DNA of 11,310 nt from AB-629-J13 sp964496365. GTDB lineage: Bacteria > Fidelibacterota > Marinisomatia > Marinisomatales > AB-629-J13. The position numbers and the translations under genes are program-made. Below, piece by piece: positions 1 through 7,312 of the stretch (positions within the stretch are counted from its first letter, which is position 1; every line of letters starts with the position of its first letter). The stretch lies in the NCBI GenBank assembly GCA_964496365.1, contig CAZBZK010000044.1, positions 1-11,310 on the forward strand, read 5' to 3'. The notes below the pieces were generated by a model, which worked only from the letters and a program-made list of their open reading frames with translations, was not told the DNA's origin and did no database searches.

Positions 1-1882
1 CATTACCAATCGTTATTCTATTTGCTTCTTCCAAAAGCGAATCCCTTGAAGATTGGTCTGGGAGTTCTGTATTAACTATCCCTTCCTGAATGGTTACCAT
101 TCCTCCTTCATACGATCTTAGCCAATAACCTTTTCCCGGAATGAGAGTTTCCGTATTAAAATAAGAGCCGGAGAAACCAAAAAGAGTATTCGGGACAATA
201 ATACTGTCAGGATCAAGGATTGAATAAATGGAAATGTCTTCATGGAGTCCGGATACTAGATTCCAATCTTCGTTCAATAAAATGGTGATTTCATTCAGCG
301 GATTTTCGGTTATGGTTATGGTACCGGAACTATCGAATCTGAGCCAATATCCTTCGCCATTAACTAAATTTGAATCAAGAACATAAGCTCCGTCAAAAGC
401 AAATAGGGTATTCTCTATAGCATCAGGAAAAATAGAAAGATAGTAATTATCTTCAACCTCGAGAGGTGAACCTACCAGATTCCAGTCCAATTGGTGATCA
501 ATCTCCAACGCAAACGATGTGTTACCATTTGCCCCCCCCGGAGTTCCTAAGTCACCATCACCATACTGCGTTGTGGATTCCTCCCAATTAGAACCAATGC
601 TATTATCCAAACTCGGATCAATCAGCGCCATGGAAGCACCGGTTGGGTCAGGAAAGGTTTCTCCATTATCCCAGGCTACAATATCAGAAAAAATACCATT
701 AGGAGAAATGAGAATTAACTCGTCATTTCCATTCGCAAGGTTGATTCCACTATAATCATAGTCTACCACTACTCCACCATTTTCATTTATATTGCTATTT
801 CGTCCCAACACCACATACCCAAATGGTGGAATAACTAAATCGGAATTAATGACATGACTGTCATTATCCAAATCACTGATAGTCCAGCCGATTAAATTCA
901 AAGTATCTACACTTGGGTTGTACACCTCAAACCATTCTCCATTTGCATCTGTAACCATGTTTGGGTTTTGCATGATTTCTGTAATAACGACTAAATCCAA
1001 TGTATCAAGATAGGTTTCTCCCATTTCACTCATAATGCAGTCTTCATAATACATGAGTTCAGGTGTAAAATTATGGTTTGTTAATTGTCCCGGGCAAATG
1101 TGAGTATGATATCGGTTTATAAAATGAACTTCACCTGTTTCGTCCGTCAAATCGTGAACATGTCCATTTTGAGCGTCTAGATCTTCAGGATCTGGGGAAG
1201 TACCATCCAATTCAGTGCATCCCAAAATGATGGTTCCGTCACACATAATACCGTACAATTCAATTTCTCCATTTCCGGGCTCTGGATTTTGAATTAAACC
1301 CCTGTATTCCAAAACCTCCAAAGGTCCTTTTGTGGTGGTGTGGTAATGATACATACCAACCATTTGAGGATGACCATTATAGTAATCAAAAGAATATTGT
1401 TCATCCTCAATATCATCCCCCGGTGCTGCAAGAGGATTGTACAATACAATACCATCTAATGCCACACCCCGTGCACCCATGCCATACTCATTCACATCAT
1501 TTCCCACAACGCCATCTACATTAAAATCGGTTATATCTATTCCCCTTGGTACAGGATTGATAGGAATTGAAACGACTATATTTTGTTCCTGGATTGAATT
1601 GGGATTCTGGTAATATCCCGGACCTTGACTTTCAAATTCAATGTGATTGGGATCGCCAACAGGATAATACCATGATAAATGGGGAGGTAAATTATCTGTG
1701 GAAACTACATGATAAAAATCTCTGTTAAGAGTGACATCTACACACTGGAAATATTTCTGATAGAATGAAGATACATTGGTGTTGATTGAAGTTGGACAAT
1801 TTTCATAATTAAGGGGTGTTTGACCCATTAATAGTGAAAAAAAGGATTGGATAATTAATAATATTTTTGTTTGATTTTTCAT
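1..1882 (-). CDS. Secreted YHYH-domain / lamin-tail-domain protein, 3' end beyond the window
   Basis: The frame is open from ATG 1882 to the left edge (627 codons, no stop), so the C-terminus is missing. Residues 1-20 form a signal peptide (Lys, then ILLIIQSFFSLLMG). Residues about 105-270 are a YHYH domain with two related halves: DG at 143-144, GH at 170-171 and YHYH at 178-181; then DG at 215-216, GH at 240-241 and YHTH at 258-261. Six cysteines (29, 47, 214, 222, 263, 282) would fit disulfides in an exported protein. Residues about 295-452 match a lamin-tail domain (VITEIMQNP, GEWFEVYNP, LIGWTISD). Residues 457-600 hold two repeats, each opening with DWNLV and closing with GYWLR. The YHYH domain has no established function; its clustered histidines suggest a metal site, which is inference. 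A C-terminal sorting tail is likely but unseen. No Shine-Dalgarno is visible. Alternative role: plain surface adhesin. Confidence 0.88.
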   Translation of the reverse strand, partial: MKNQTKILLIIQSFFSLLMGQTPLNYENCPTSINTNVSSFYQKYFQCVDVTLNRDFYHVVSTDNLPPHLSWYYPVGDPNHIEFESQGPGYYQNPNSIQEQNIVVSIPINPVPRGIDITDFNVDGVVGNDVNEYGMGARGVALDGIVLYNPLAAPGDDIEDEQYSFDYYNGHPQMVGMYHYHTTTKGPLEVLEYRGLIQNPEPGNGEIELYGIMCDGTIILGCTELDGTSPDPEDLDAQNGHVHDLTDETGEVHFINRYHTHICPGQLTNHNFTPELMYYEDCIMSEMGETYLDTLDLVVITEIMQNPNMVTDANGEWFEVYNPSVDTLNLIGWTISDLDNDSHVINSDLVIPPFGYVVLGRNSNINENGGVVVDYDYSGINLANGNDELILISPNGIFSDIVAWDNGETFPDPTGASMALIDPSLDNSIGSNWEESTTQYGDGDLGTPGGANGNTSFALEIDHQLDWNLVGSPLEVEDNYYLSIFPDAIENTLFAFDGAYVLDSNLVNGEGYWLRFDSSGTITITENPLNEITILLNEDWNLVSGLHEDISIYSILDPDSIIVPNTLFGFSGSYFNTETLIPGKGYWLRSYEGGMVTIQEGIVNTELPDQSSRDSLLEEANRITIGN

Positions 1883-1910
1883 TTTCAATTAGATATGATT
1901 TAAAAATCTC

Positions 1911-2024
1911 ATGGATAGTAAATCGATTTTACACTCATTTATTCAAAAAATCAAAAGGGAGAATGCCTTACAGAAAAAAGTGATTGAAAAGGATTATACT
2001 TATGATAGACGTGAGTGGTTTTAA
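1911..2024 (+). CDS. Possible 37-aa small ORF, divergent from the YHYH gene
   Basis: ATG 1911 opens 37 codons ending in TAA, giving a charged peptide (starts MDSKSILHSF, ends YDRREWF) with several Lys/Glu/Arg and no signal or membrane segment. It is the only reading of the left part of the 310-base gap between the YHYH gene and the glutamine synthetase that looks at all protein-like. Against it: no Shine-Dalgarno is visible, and it covers the likely promoter of the minus-strand gene (1926-1954), so the open frame may be chance. No family is recognised. Confidence 0.2.
   Translation: MDSKSILHSFIQKIKRENALQKKVIEKDYTYDRREWF
1926..1954 (-). promoter_or_regulatory. Sigma-70-like promoter for the YHYH-domain protein gene
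   Basis: Read on the minus strand, TTGATT (1954-1949), a 17-base spacer and TAAAAT (1931-1926) lie about 45 bases upstream of the ATG at 1882. Spacing is ideal and the -10 matches the consensus at five of six positions. FCB primary sigma factors can prefer other motifs, so this is a sequence match only. Confidence 0.4.
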
Positions 2025-2111
2025 ATCGAAATACTAATTATTTAAATAAATATAATTATATTTCTTAATATATTCTTGTTTATATATAAATGTAATTAAT
2101 AATATTAGATA

Positions 2112-2139
2112 TTGACTCAGGATTTAATTTATCTAATTT
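2112..2139 (+). promoter_or_regulatory. Likely promoter of the glutamine synthetase gene
   Basis: TTGACT (2112-2117), a 16-base spacer and TAATTT (2134-2139) lie in a very AT-rich stretch (2025-2160), leaving a leader of roughly 45 bases before ATG 2193. TAATTTG is also one base short of the Bacteroidetes -7 element TAnnTTTG, so either reading puts the start of transcription in the same place. No clear dyad operator that would suggest nitrogen control was recognised around it. Confidence 0.4.
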
Positions 2140-2192
2140 GAGTTAAAATTCATTATTAATTTGAAACATTAACCCAAACAAACAGGAAAATC

Positions 2193-3203
2193 ATGAATAA
2201 AATAAAAGCAGAATATTTATGGCTTGATGGCCATAAACCCACCGCAAAACTTAGATCAAAAACTAAAATATTGGAAGAACCCATTCTGAATTTGGAAGAT
2301 ATCCCGTTGTGGGGGTTTGACGGTTCCAGTACCATGCAAGCTGAGGGACATGAAAGTGATTGTATGCTAAAACCAGTTTCACATATTGCAGATCCACTTA
2401 GGGGCGGAAATCATATTATAGTTATGTGTGAAGTATTAAATTCTGATGGATCGGTCCATGCCTCGAATACAAGAGCTAAATTAAGAGATATTGCTAAGAA
2501 ATTCAACGATGAAGAACCGTGGTTTGGAATTGAACAAGAATACACATTTTTCCAAGGACGATCTCCTTTAGGATGGCCCGAAGGAGGATATCCTGCTCCT
2601 CAAGGTCCGTTTTATTGTGGTGTTGGAGCAGATGAAGTATTTGGCAGGGATATTGTTGAAGATCATATGGAAGCGTGTTTATCGTCAGGGCTTAGTCTAT
2701 CAGGAATAAATGCTGAAGTTATGCCAGGTCAGTGGGAATTTCAAATTGGTCCCGTTGGAGCTCTTGAAGCGGGAGACCAAACTTGGATTGCTCGGTGGCT
2801 TCTTTACAGGATAGCGGAAGATTATGGTGTGAGTGCGACTTTACATCCAAAGCCGGTAAAAGGGGATTGGAATGGAGCCGGAGCTCACACCAATTTTAGT
2901 ACAAAATCAATGCGTGAAGAGGGTGGTATAAAGGTTGTGGAAGCAGCCTGTGAAAAACTGAGCCGGAATCATGAAGCACATATCGCAGTTTATGGAGCTC
3001 ATAATGAACAACGATTAACCGGATTACATGAAACCTGTTCCATTCATGAATTTAGATATGGAGTCAGTGATCGGGGTGCATCAATCCGAATTCCTATGGC
3101 AACGGCTAACGACGGAAAAGGATATTTAGAAGATCGCCGTCCGGCAGCCAACATGGATCCCTATCAAGTGTGTGCTGCACTCATTGAAACGACTTGTGGT
3201 TAA
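2193..3203 (+). CDS. glnII: Glutamine synthetase, eukaryote-like type II (GSII)
   Basis: Makes glutamine from glutamate, ammonia and ATP in the cytoplasm; the enzyme class is normally a decamer. The 336-residue length fits GSII (about 340-370) and is far shorter than GSI (about 470). GSII motifs are in order: GFDGSSTMQAEGHESD (41-56), the metal-binding GIEQEYTFF (112-120; E114, E116), NAEVMPGQWEFQIGP (173-187; E175, E182), NGAGAHTNFS (227-236; ammonia/ATP-side H232), AHNEQRLTGLHET (269-281), FRYGVSDRGASIRIP (287-301) and EDRRPAAN (313-320). All key residues are present, so it should be active. Start: ATG 2193 has AGGAAA at 2184-2189, a good Shine-Dalgarno at normal spacing. GSII lacks the adenylylation tyrosine loop of GSI, so control is probably transcriptional or by feedback. 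It is a single-gene unit whose 3' end converges with the 929-aa gene only 13 bases away. Confidence 0.97.
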   Translation: MNKIKAEYLWLDGHKPTAKLRSKTKILEEPILNLEDIPLWGFDGSSTMQAEGHESDCMLKPVSHIADPLRGGNHIIVMCEVLNSDGSVHASNTRAKLRDIAKKFNDEEPWFGIEQEYTFFQGRSPLGWPEGGYPAPQGPFYCGVGADEVFGRDIVEDHMEACLSSGLSLSGINAEVMPGQWEFQIGPVGALEAGDQTWIARWLLYRIAEDYGVSATLHPKPVKGDWNGAGAHTNFSTKSMREEGGIKVVEAACEKLSRNHEAHIAVYGAHNEQRLTGLHETCSIHEFRYGVSDRGASIRIPMATANDGKGYLEDRRPAANMDPYQVCAALIETTCG

Positions 3204-3216
3204 GGGAAATAGGAAA

Positions 3217-6006
3217 TTATTTTAAAAGAACTAATTTCAAATTCTTGATATAATTTTCCGTTTTTATTGTACAAAAATAAAGTCCAGAAGAGACTGAATT
3301 TCCGGAATCATCTAATCCGTTCCATGTAATTGATTGTTTGAATTGTTGGTGCTGGCTGACGGGAAATACTTTTACTTCTCTTCCATTTATATCATAAATA
3401 ATGATGGATAAAATTGAATTTGATTCTTGCAATTTTCCAAAAGAATATTGAATGGTTGTGGTGGAATTAAAAGGATTCGGAAACGAATTAAAAAATGAGA
3501 ATTGATCTAATTTGAGATCTAGTTTTAGGTTTAATTTGACTACGTCCATATTTCCATTAAATAAAACACTTTCTGACTGAATTTTTTGGTTATCAATATA
3601 AAAACCAAGGGATTGTTGATATAGTGCTCCGTCAATTTCTTCCGTTGTGGGGTCATCTCCATAGATAACGCTTGTCTTTAAATATTTTTTATCAAAAATG
3701 GGAATTTCACCAACCAATATTCCTGTGTCTGTTAATACATCCACTTTTAAGGGTGGTTCACAACCAGATTCTCCGCATGAAATAGTACCATTAATAAACA
3801 TAAAAATATTGGTTTTTATTATATTCGGATTGGTTGGTCTGTCAACAATTTTATTTATACTATGTGAATTGGGTGGATACTGAAAGTTTTGTACATCTTC
3901 AACCACTTTAACCCAATATCCAGAACCATTTTTAACGATATCCAAAGTATTAAAAATTCCACCCGGTTCATAAAATTGAGCACCTTCGGATCCAAATGAG
4001 GTTACATAAATCAAATTATTATTTTGTATCAGTTCACCAAACGCAACGTCTGGTGATGTCGATCCTTGAAGCCAATATCCAATTAAATTCCACCCATTAT
4101 AAAGCTGAATTGAGAAGTCGTTCGGTATGGGAAACGAAATTTGAGAAATTTCATATTCATTAACGACTTTAACCCAATATCCTAACCCAGATTCAAATGA
4201 AGAAAATGTATTTAAGAATGATGGACCGAAGGGGTCAAAATAAAATGAAATGCTATCGTATCCAGTTATATATACGAGATTTTCATTTTCAATTGCAATT
4301 GCAAACAGACTTTCAGGAGGGACATCATTTAGTTGAATGTCAAAGGAAATTAAATTCCAGTTTTGATTCAAATGGATCACATCTGTGTCTCCAAGGTCAA
4401 TCACAGTGATCATGAGCGAATCTGAAACCGTATAACCGCTGGAATCCGTTACGTATAATGATAAGAAAAATTCAGTATTCTCATCAATTTCAGGTGCAAT
4501 AACATCTGTGGTGGAATTCTCAGGGTTTATAATTTGTAAGGAACTATCACCAACCCAATAAAAACCAACATCTCCTTCGATATCCCAACCAATTCCAGAA
4601 ACTTGTAATGTATCATTTTCGTTCACTATTAAATCTACTCCTGCATTCACGAATGGAATATCATTCACTGGATGAATTAAAATAGAAACCAAACCTATTT
4701 CAGAATAAAGATTTCCATCGAAAGCTATTAAAGAAAATGAGTCCATTCCATTGATGTTTTCAAAAGGTGTATATACAAAATCCTCCATGTTAAATGTACC
4801 CAATTGGGGTTCAGATTGAAGAGATAAGATCAGTTCATCGCCATCAACGTCTGACACAATTAATGGAAGGACTGTTTCTGAATCTTCATAAATATCCAAT
4901 TCTAAATTGGAAATTTGAGGTGGATCATTTACGGGTGAGGCTGTGAAAGAAACCTCCAAAATATCAAAACCTCCGTTTGGGTCTTCTGCTGAAATGGAGA
5001 TATACTCAGTTCCAAACCAATGGGGTTCAGGAATATAAATGTTAAGGAAATTATTTTCAATGGTTGGAATTAAATCATTTTGTCCGGAGAATTGAATTAT
5101 TAATTCATTTAGACTGTCATCAGGATCTAAAATGGTTTGGGATAGATTAATCGGTATAAAAGATTCATCCTCCAAAATTTCCTGTGAATAAATATTGATG
5201 TCCGGATCCGTGCTTAAATTTACAATTGTGAGGGTTCCTTCATAAAGTTGTCCAGTGAAATTCAAATCTTGGTGTTCTAAATAATGAATGGTTAGTGGAC
5301 CTAAGAGGCTGTCTCCAGTTTCATCATGATAGTAAATGGAGAGTGAATCTCCTTCAAAAAACCCATCTTGCATTGAAGTTGATGAATCGTCAACCCATAC
5401 AAATAATTGTTGGGATATTTCACCGGAATAAATCCCTCCACCCGAAAGGAAGTTATTGGCAAATATACCCAATTCGGTTTCGGGCAACACCGGATTGTTC
5501 CTTAAAAATAAATTCTCCAATTGAATTAATTGAAATTGAGAAGTCTCTGTGGCGTTAAAATTCTGTGGAGTCCTAGCTGAGAGATGAACCCTAACCATAG
5601 AATTACTATTAAATACTCCCGAGGTATCGAAGGATCCTCCATTTAGAAACTGAATGGTTTCAACTTCGATTTCTTCCGATAAACTCTCATCCCAATATCG
5701 GAATGATATGTTATTCCCCGGTATAAATCCGTCTGAATCTCCGGTCCATTCATCATCCTCCCAAGCTAAGAGTTGAGTCCACATTTGTCCGGAATATTCG
5801 ATACCGCCCACACATAAATCATTATCAAAAATTCCTATTTCATCATTGGTTGTTAGAGGACCACCTCTTAATGTTAATCTTCCAAGAAATACCGGCATGT
5901 AATTCCCCGTGTTTTCAGAAAAGCTAAAATGGGATTGTGGAAGTAAAAGCGAATACAATCCGGATAATATCAAGAATTTGAAAATAATTTTATTTGTCTC
6001 AGACAT
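3217..6006 (-). CDS. Large secreted multidomain protein with C-terminal Por/T9SS-type sorting domain
   Basis: 929 residues. An N-terminal hydrophobic stretch (7-23) after Lys is the signal peptide. Residues about 27-145 and 148-265 are a tandem repeat; each copy has (E)IGIF/ELGIF, GG..YSG, a W.DD pair and DGF..G. Residues about 268-357 and 361-447 are cadherin/tandem-95-like beta-sandwich repeats ending in SPVNDPP and HPVNDIP. Residues 450-537 are PKD/REJ-like (NAGVDLIVNENDTL). Residues 542-620 and 631-705 are two WNLI...GYWVK repeats. Residues about 836-929 are a C-terminal sorting domain of the FlgD-like/Por type: FPNPFN at 842-847, YDINGREVK, WNGLDDSGN, SSGLYFCTI, and a final LKLVLLK. Inference: export by Sec, then by a type IX-like system, to the cell surface or medium, with an adhesive or scaffold role. 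No catalytic domain was recognised. The only other strong possibility is a cargo-binding enzyme partner. The start ATG 6006 has no Shine-Dalgarno. Confidence 0.93.
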   Translation of the reverse strand: MSETNKIIFKFLILSGLYSLLLPQSHFSFSENTGNYMPVFLGRLTLRGGPLTTNDEIGIFDNDLCVGGIEYSGQMWTQLLAWEDDEWTGDSDGFIPGNNISFRYWDESLSEEIEVETIQFLNGGSFDTSGVFNSNSMVRVHLSARTPQNFNATETSQFQLIQLENLFLRNNPVLPETELGIFANNFLSGGGIYSGEISQQLFVWVDDSSTSMQDGFFEGDSLSIYYHDETGDSLLGPLTIHYLEHQDLNFTGQLYEGTLTIVNLSTDPDINIYSQEILEDESFIPINLSQTILDPDDSLNELIIQFSGQNDLIPTIENNFLNIYIPEPHWFGTEYISISAEDPNGGFDILEVSFTASPVNDPPQISNLELDIYEDSETVLPLIVSDVDGDELILSLQSEPQLGTFNMEDFVYTPFENINGMDSFSLIAFDGNLYSEIGLVSILIHPVNDIPFVNAGVDLIVNENDTLQVSGIGWDIEGDVGFYWVGDSSLQIINPENSTTDVIAPEIDENTEFFLSLYVTDSSGYTVSDSLMITVIDLGDTDVIHLNQNWNLISFDIQLNDVPPESLFAIAIENENLVYITGYDSISFYFDPFGPSFLNTFSSFESGLGYWVKVVNEYEISQISFPIPNDFSIQLYNGWNLIGYWLQGSTSPDVAFGELIQNNNLIYVTSFGSEGAQFYEPGGIFNTLDIVKNGSGYWVKVVEDVQNFQYPPNSHSINKIVDRPTNPNIIKTNIFMFINGTISCGESGCEPPLKVDVLTDTGILVGEIPIFDKKYLKTSVIYGDDPTTEEIDGALYQQSLGFYIDNQKIQSESVLFNGNMDVVKLNLKLDLKLDQFSFFNSFPNPFNSTTTIQYSFGKLQESNSILSIIIYDINGREVKVFPVSQHQQFKQSITWNGLDDSGNSVSSGLYFCTIKTENYIKNLKLVLLK

Positions 6007-6085
6007 AACAAAAATATACGAGTATTCTGATTAAATTCCTGTGATTAAAAACACGAAATGGAATTGATAAAAATTGTAAATAATA

Positions 6086-6115
6086 TTGATAATAATTACT
6101 TATATTATTTATAAA
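6086..6115 (+). promoter_or_regulatory. Possible promoter of the wHTH-ATPase-STAS-like gene
   Basis: TTGATA (6086-6091) and TATAAA (6110-6115) are separated by 18 bases and each matches the sigma-70 consensus at five of six positions. The -10 falls inside a 21-bp palindrome (6107-6127), so a bound protein there would block RNA polymerase. The region is very AT-rich, which makes chance matches more likely. Confidence 0.35.
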
Positions 6116-6127
6116 AATTTTATAAAT
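6107..6127. promoter_or_regulatory. 21-bp perfect palindrome, candidate operator
   Basis: Arms ATTTATAAAA (6107-6116) and TTTTATAAAT (6118-6127) are perfect reverse complements around a single central A. The site lies 25-45 bases upstream of ATG 6152 and overlaps the predicted -10, as an autoregulatory operator would. It could equally serve the divergent 929-aa gene. Being all A/T, it could also be chance in this AT-rich gap. Confidence 0.35.
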
Positions 6128-6151
6128 TGTAACAATAATTGATTGTGGTAT

Positions 6152-7180
6152 ATGCCTACTTCATCTCCAGTAAGAAGATTTATTGTAAAAAATTTATCGA
6201 ATCATCAAAAGGATATTATCAAAATGGTGGTCAGAAAGTTTGGTTTTTCCAGACAAGCTGCACTACGCCACATGTATATTTTGGTAATGGATGGGAAAGT
6301 AACCGTTAATGGTAAAACAAAAGATAGATCCTATGCTTTAAAATCTTTGGTAGACCGATCATTTTCACTTTCAATCAACGGGAAAATAAAAGAAGATCAA
6401 CTTTTCGAGGATACCATACATCCATTTTTAACAGAATTTGATTCAAATGTTCAAGAAATTTGTGAATATGGATTTTCCGAAATCATGAATAATGTCATAT
6501 CTCATTCAAAAGGGAAAAATTGTACCGTATCATTATTGATAAATGTAGGAACCATTTCTGTAAAAATTGAAGATGATGGTTTGGGAGTGTTTAAGAATAT
6601 ATTAGATCATTTTTCTTTTAAAAATTACCATCGTTCAATTTTGGAATTAGCCAAAGGGAAGTTAACAACGGATTCATTGAATCATTCAGGTGAAGGTGTT
6701 TTTTTTGTTTCTCGTTTATTTGATTATTTTAGAATGGATTCTTCAGGATTAAGTTGGGTACATGATGCAAGAAAAAATCAGTGGACTGTGACAAAAGGAA
6801 AGAAGAAAACTGGTACGTCTGTATTGGTTGAATTGAGTCCTTACTCAAAAAATTCAATCAATAAAACGAGGAAAAAGTTTTCTTCCAATGGAAATTTGAT
6901 TTTTGATTGCACTTGTGTTCCCGTTGTGCTTTCCAAATTTAATTCTGGACATCTTTTTTCTCGGTCACAAGCGAAACGTTTGACAAAAAACTTGAATCAA
7001 TTTAAAAAAATCAGATTTGATTTCACGGGTTTGAATACAATCGGACATTCATTTGCGGACGAAATATTTCGGGTATTTCAGCAAAAAAACCCAAATCAAT
7101 CTATTGAATGGAAAACAAATGATTCGGACTTAAATGACTTGTTTTTTGATATTCATAAAAGTGGGATTTCCTTAACTTGA
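6152..7180 (+). CDS. Putative regulator: winged-helix-like N-terminus, GHKL ATPase, C-terminal STAS-like DUF4325
   Basis: 342 residues from ATG 6152; an in-frame TTG at 6143 would add three residues, and neither has a Shine-Dalgarno. Residues about 15-60 look like a (winged) helix-turn-helix (HQKDIIKMVV, FGFSRQAALRHMYIL, then a GKVTVNG wing). Residues about 85-240 are a GHKL/HATPase_c fold: N-box EIMNNVISHS (110-119; E110, N114), G1 box EDDGLG (140-145) and G2 box HSGEGVFFVSRLF (178-190), as in SpoIIAB/RsbW-type anti-sigma kinases. Residues about 250-336 match the STAS-like DUF4325 domain, with the hallmark DFTGLNTIGHSFADEIF (290-306). It therefore unites DNA-binding, kinase/ATPase and antagonist-like modules in one chain. 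Known: members of this architecture occur scattered in bacteria and archaea; their role is largely unknown. Inferred: a self-contained switch on transcription. No transmembrane segment, sensor, H-box or receiver partner is visible. The gene stands alone between two intergenic regions. Confidence 0.8.
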   Translation: MPTSSPVRRFIVKNLSNHQKDIIKMVVRKFGFSRQAALRHMYILVMDGKVTVNGKTKDRSYALKSLVDRSFSLSINGKIKEDQLFEDTIHPFLTEFDSNVQEICEYGFSEIMNNVISHSKGKNCTVSLLINVGTISVKIEDDGLGVFKNILDHFSFKNYHRSILELAKGKLTTDSLNHSGEGVFFVSRLFDYFRMDSSGLSWVHDARKNQWTVTKGKKKTGTSVLVELSPYSKNSINKTRKKFSSNGNLIFDCTCVPVVLSKFNSGHLFSRSQAKRLTKNLNQFKKIRFDFTGLNTIGHSFADEIFRVFQQKNPNQSIEWKTNDSDLNDLFFDIHKSGISLT

Positions 7181-7243
7181 AATCACTAACTGAAAGAAAG
7201 GAAGGTATTTTCATATTAAGGAATAAAATTGTTCACAGGGTTT

Positions 7244-7260
7244 ATTTAATTGAATTAAAT
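7244..7260. promoter_or_regulatory. 17-bp palindrome downstream of the regulator gene
   Basis: Arms ATTTAATT (7244-7251) and AATTAAAT (7253-7260) pair perfectly around one G. It sits 13 bases upstream of the TTGACA at 7274. Without a loop or GC pairs it is a poor terminator; a protein-binding site is more plausible. Its outer ATTTA/TAAAT ends resemble those of the palindrome at 6107-6127, though the centres differ. Confidence 0.25.
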
Positions 7261-7273
7261 TTTCCGTCTTCTC

Positions 7274-7302
7274 TTGACAGAAAAGCACAGGATTCATACA
7301 TA
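7274..7302 (+). promoter_or_regulatory. Possible promoter directly ahead of the terminator
   Basis: A perfect TTGACA (7274-7279) is followed after 17 bases by TACATA (7297-7302), which matches the -10 consensus at only three of six positions. If used, transcription would begin near 7309 and meet the terminator hairpin at once, giving either a very short RNA or an attenuated leader for the polysaccharide genes. No better promoter was found between the terminator and rmlA. Confidence 0.25.
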
Positions 7303-7312
7303 GAAAATTAAC

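Noticed and set aside
530..541. Run of eight C (G on the coding strand) inside the YHYH protein gene, a possible phase-variation or frameshift site
   Set aside because: The frame is intact through it (LGTPGGANG), and a single sequence gives no evidence of length variation.
519..755. Plus-strand open frame of 78 codons
   Set aside because: It lies wholly antisense to the intact YHYH/lamin-tail reading frame, which shows recognisable domains; the plus-strand peptide does not.
1330..1524. Plus-strand frame encoding a His-rich peptide
   Set aside because: Its histidines and prolines come from reading the YHYH-domain region in the antisense direction; no independent start signal or family resemblance.
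3204..3216. Search for a bidirectional terminator between the convergent glnII and 929-aa genes
   Set aside because: Only 13 bases separate the stops and no stem-loop with a T-run is visible there or just beyond.
6009..6016. Minus-strand TATTTTTG, a perfect match to the Bacteroidetes TAnnTTTG -7 motif
   Set aside because: It lies two bases from the start codon of the 929-aa gene, so transcription would begin inside the coding sequence, and no upstream TTG box is present at the right spacing.
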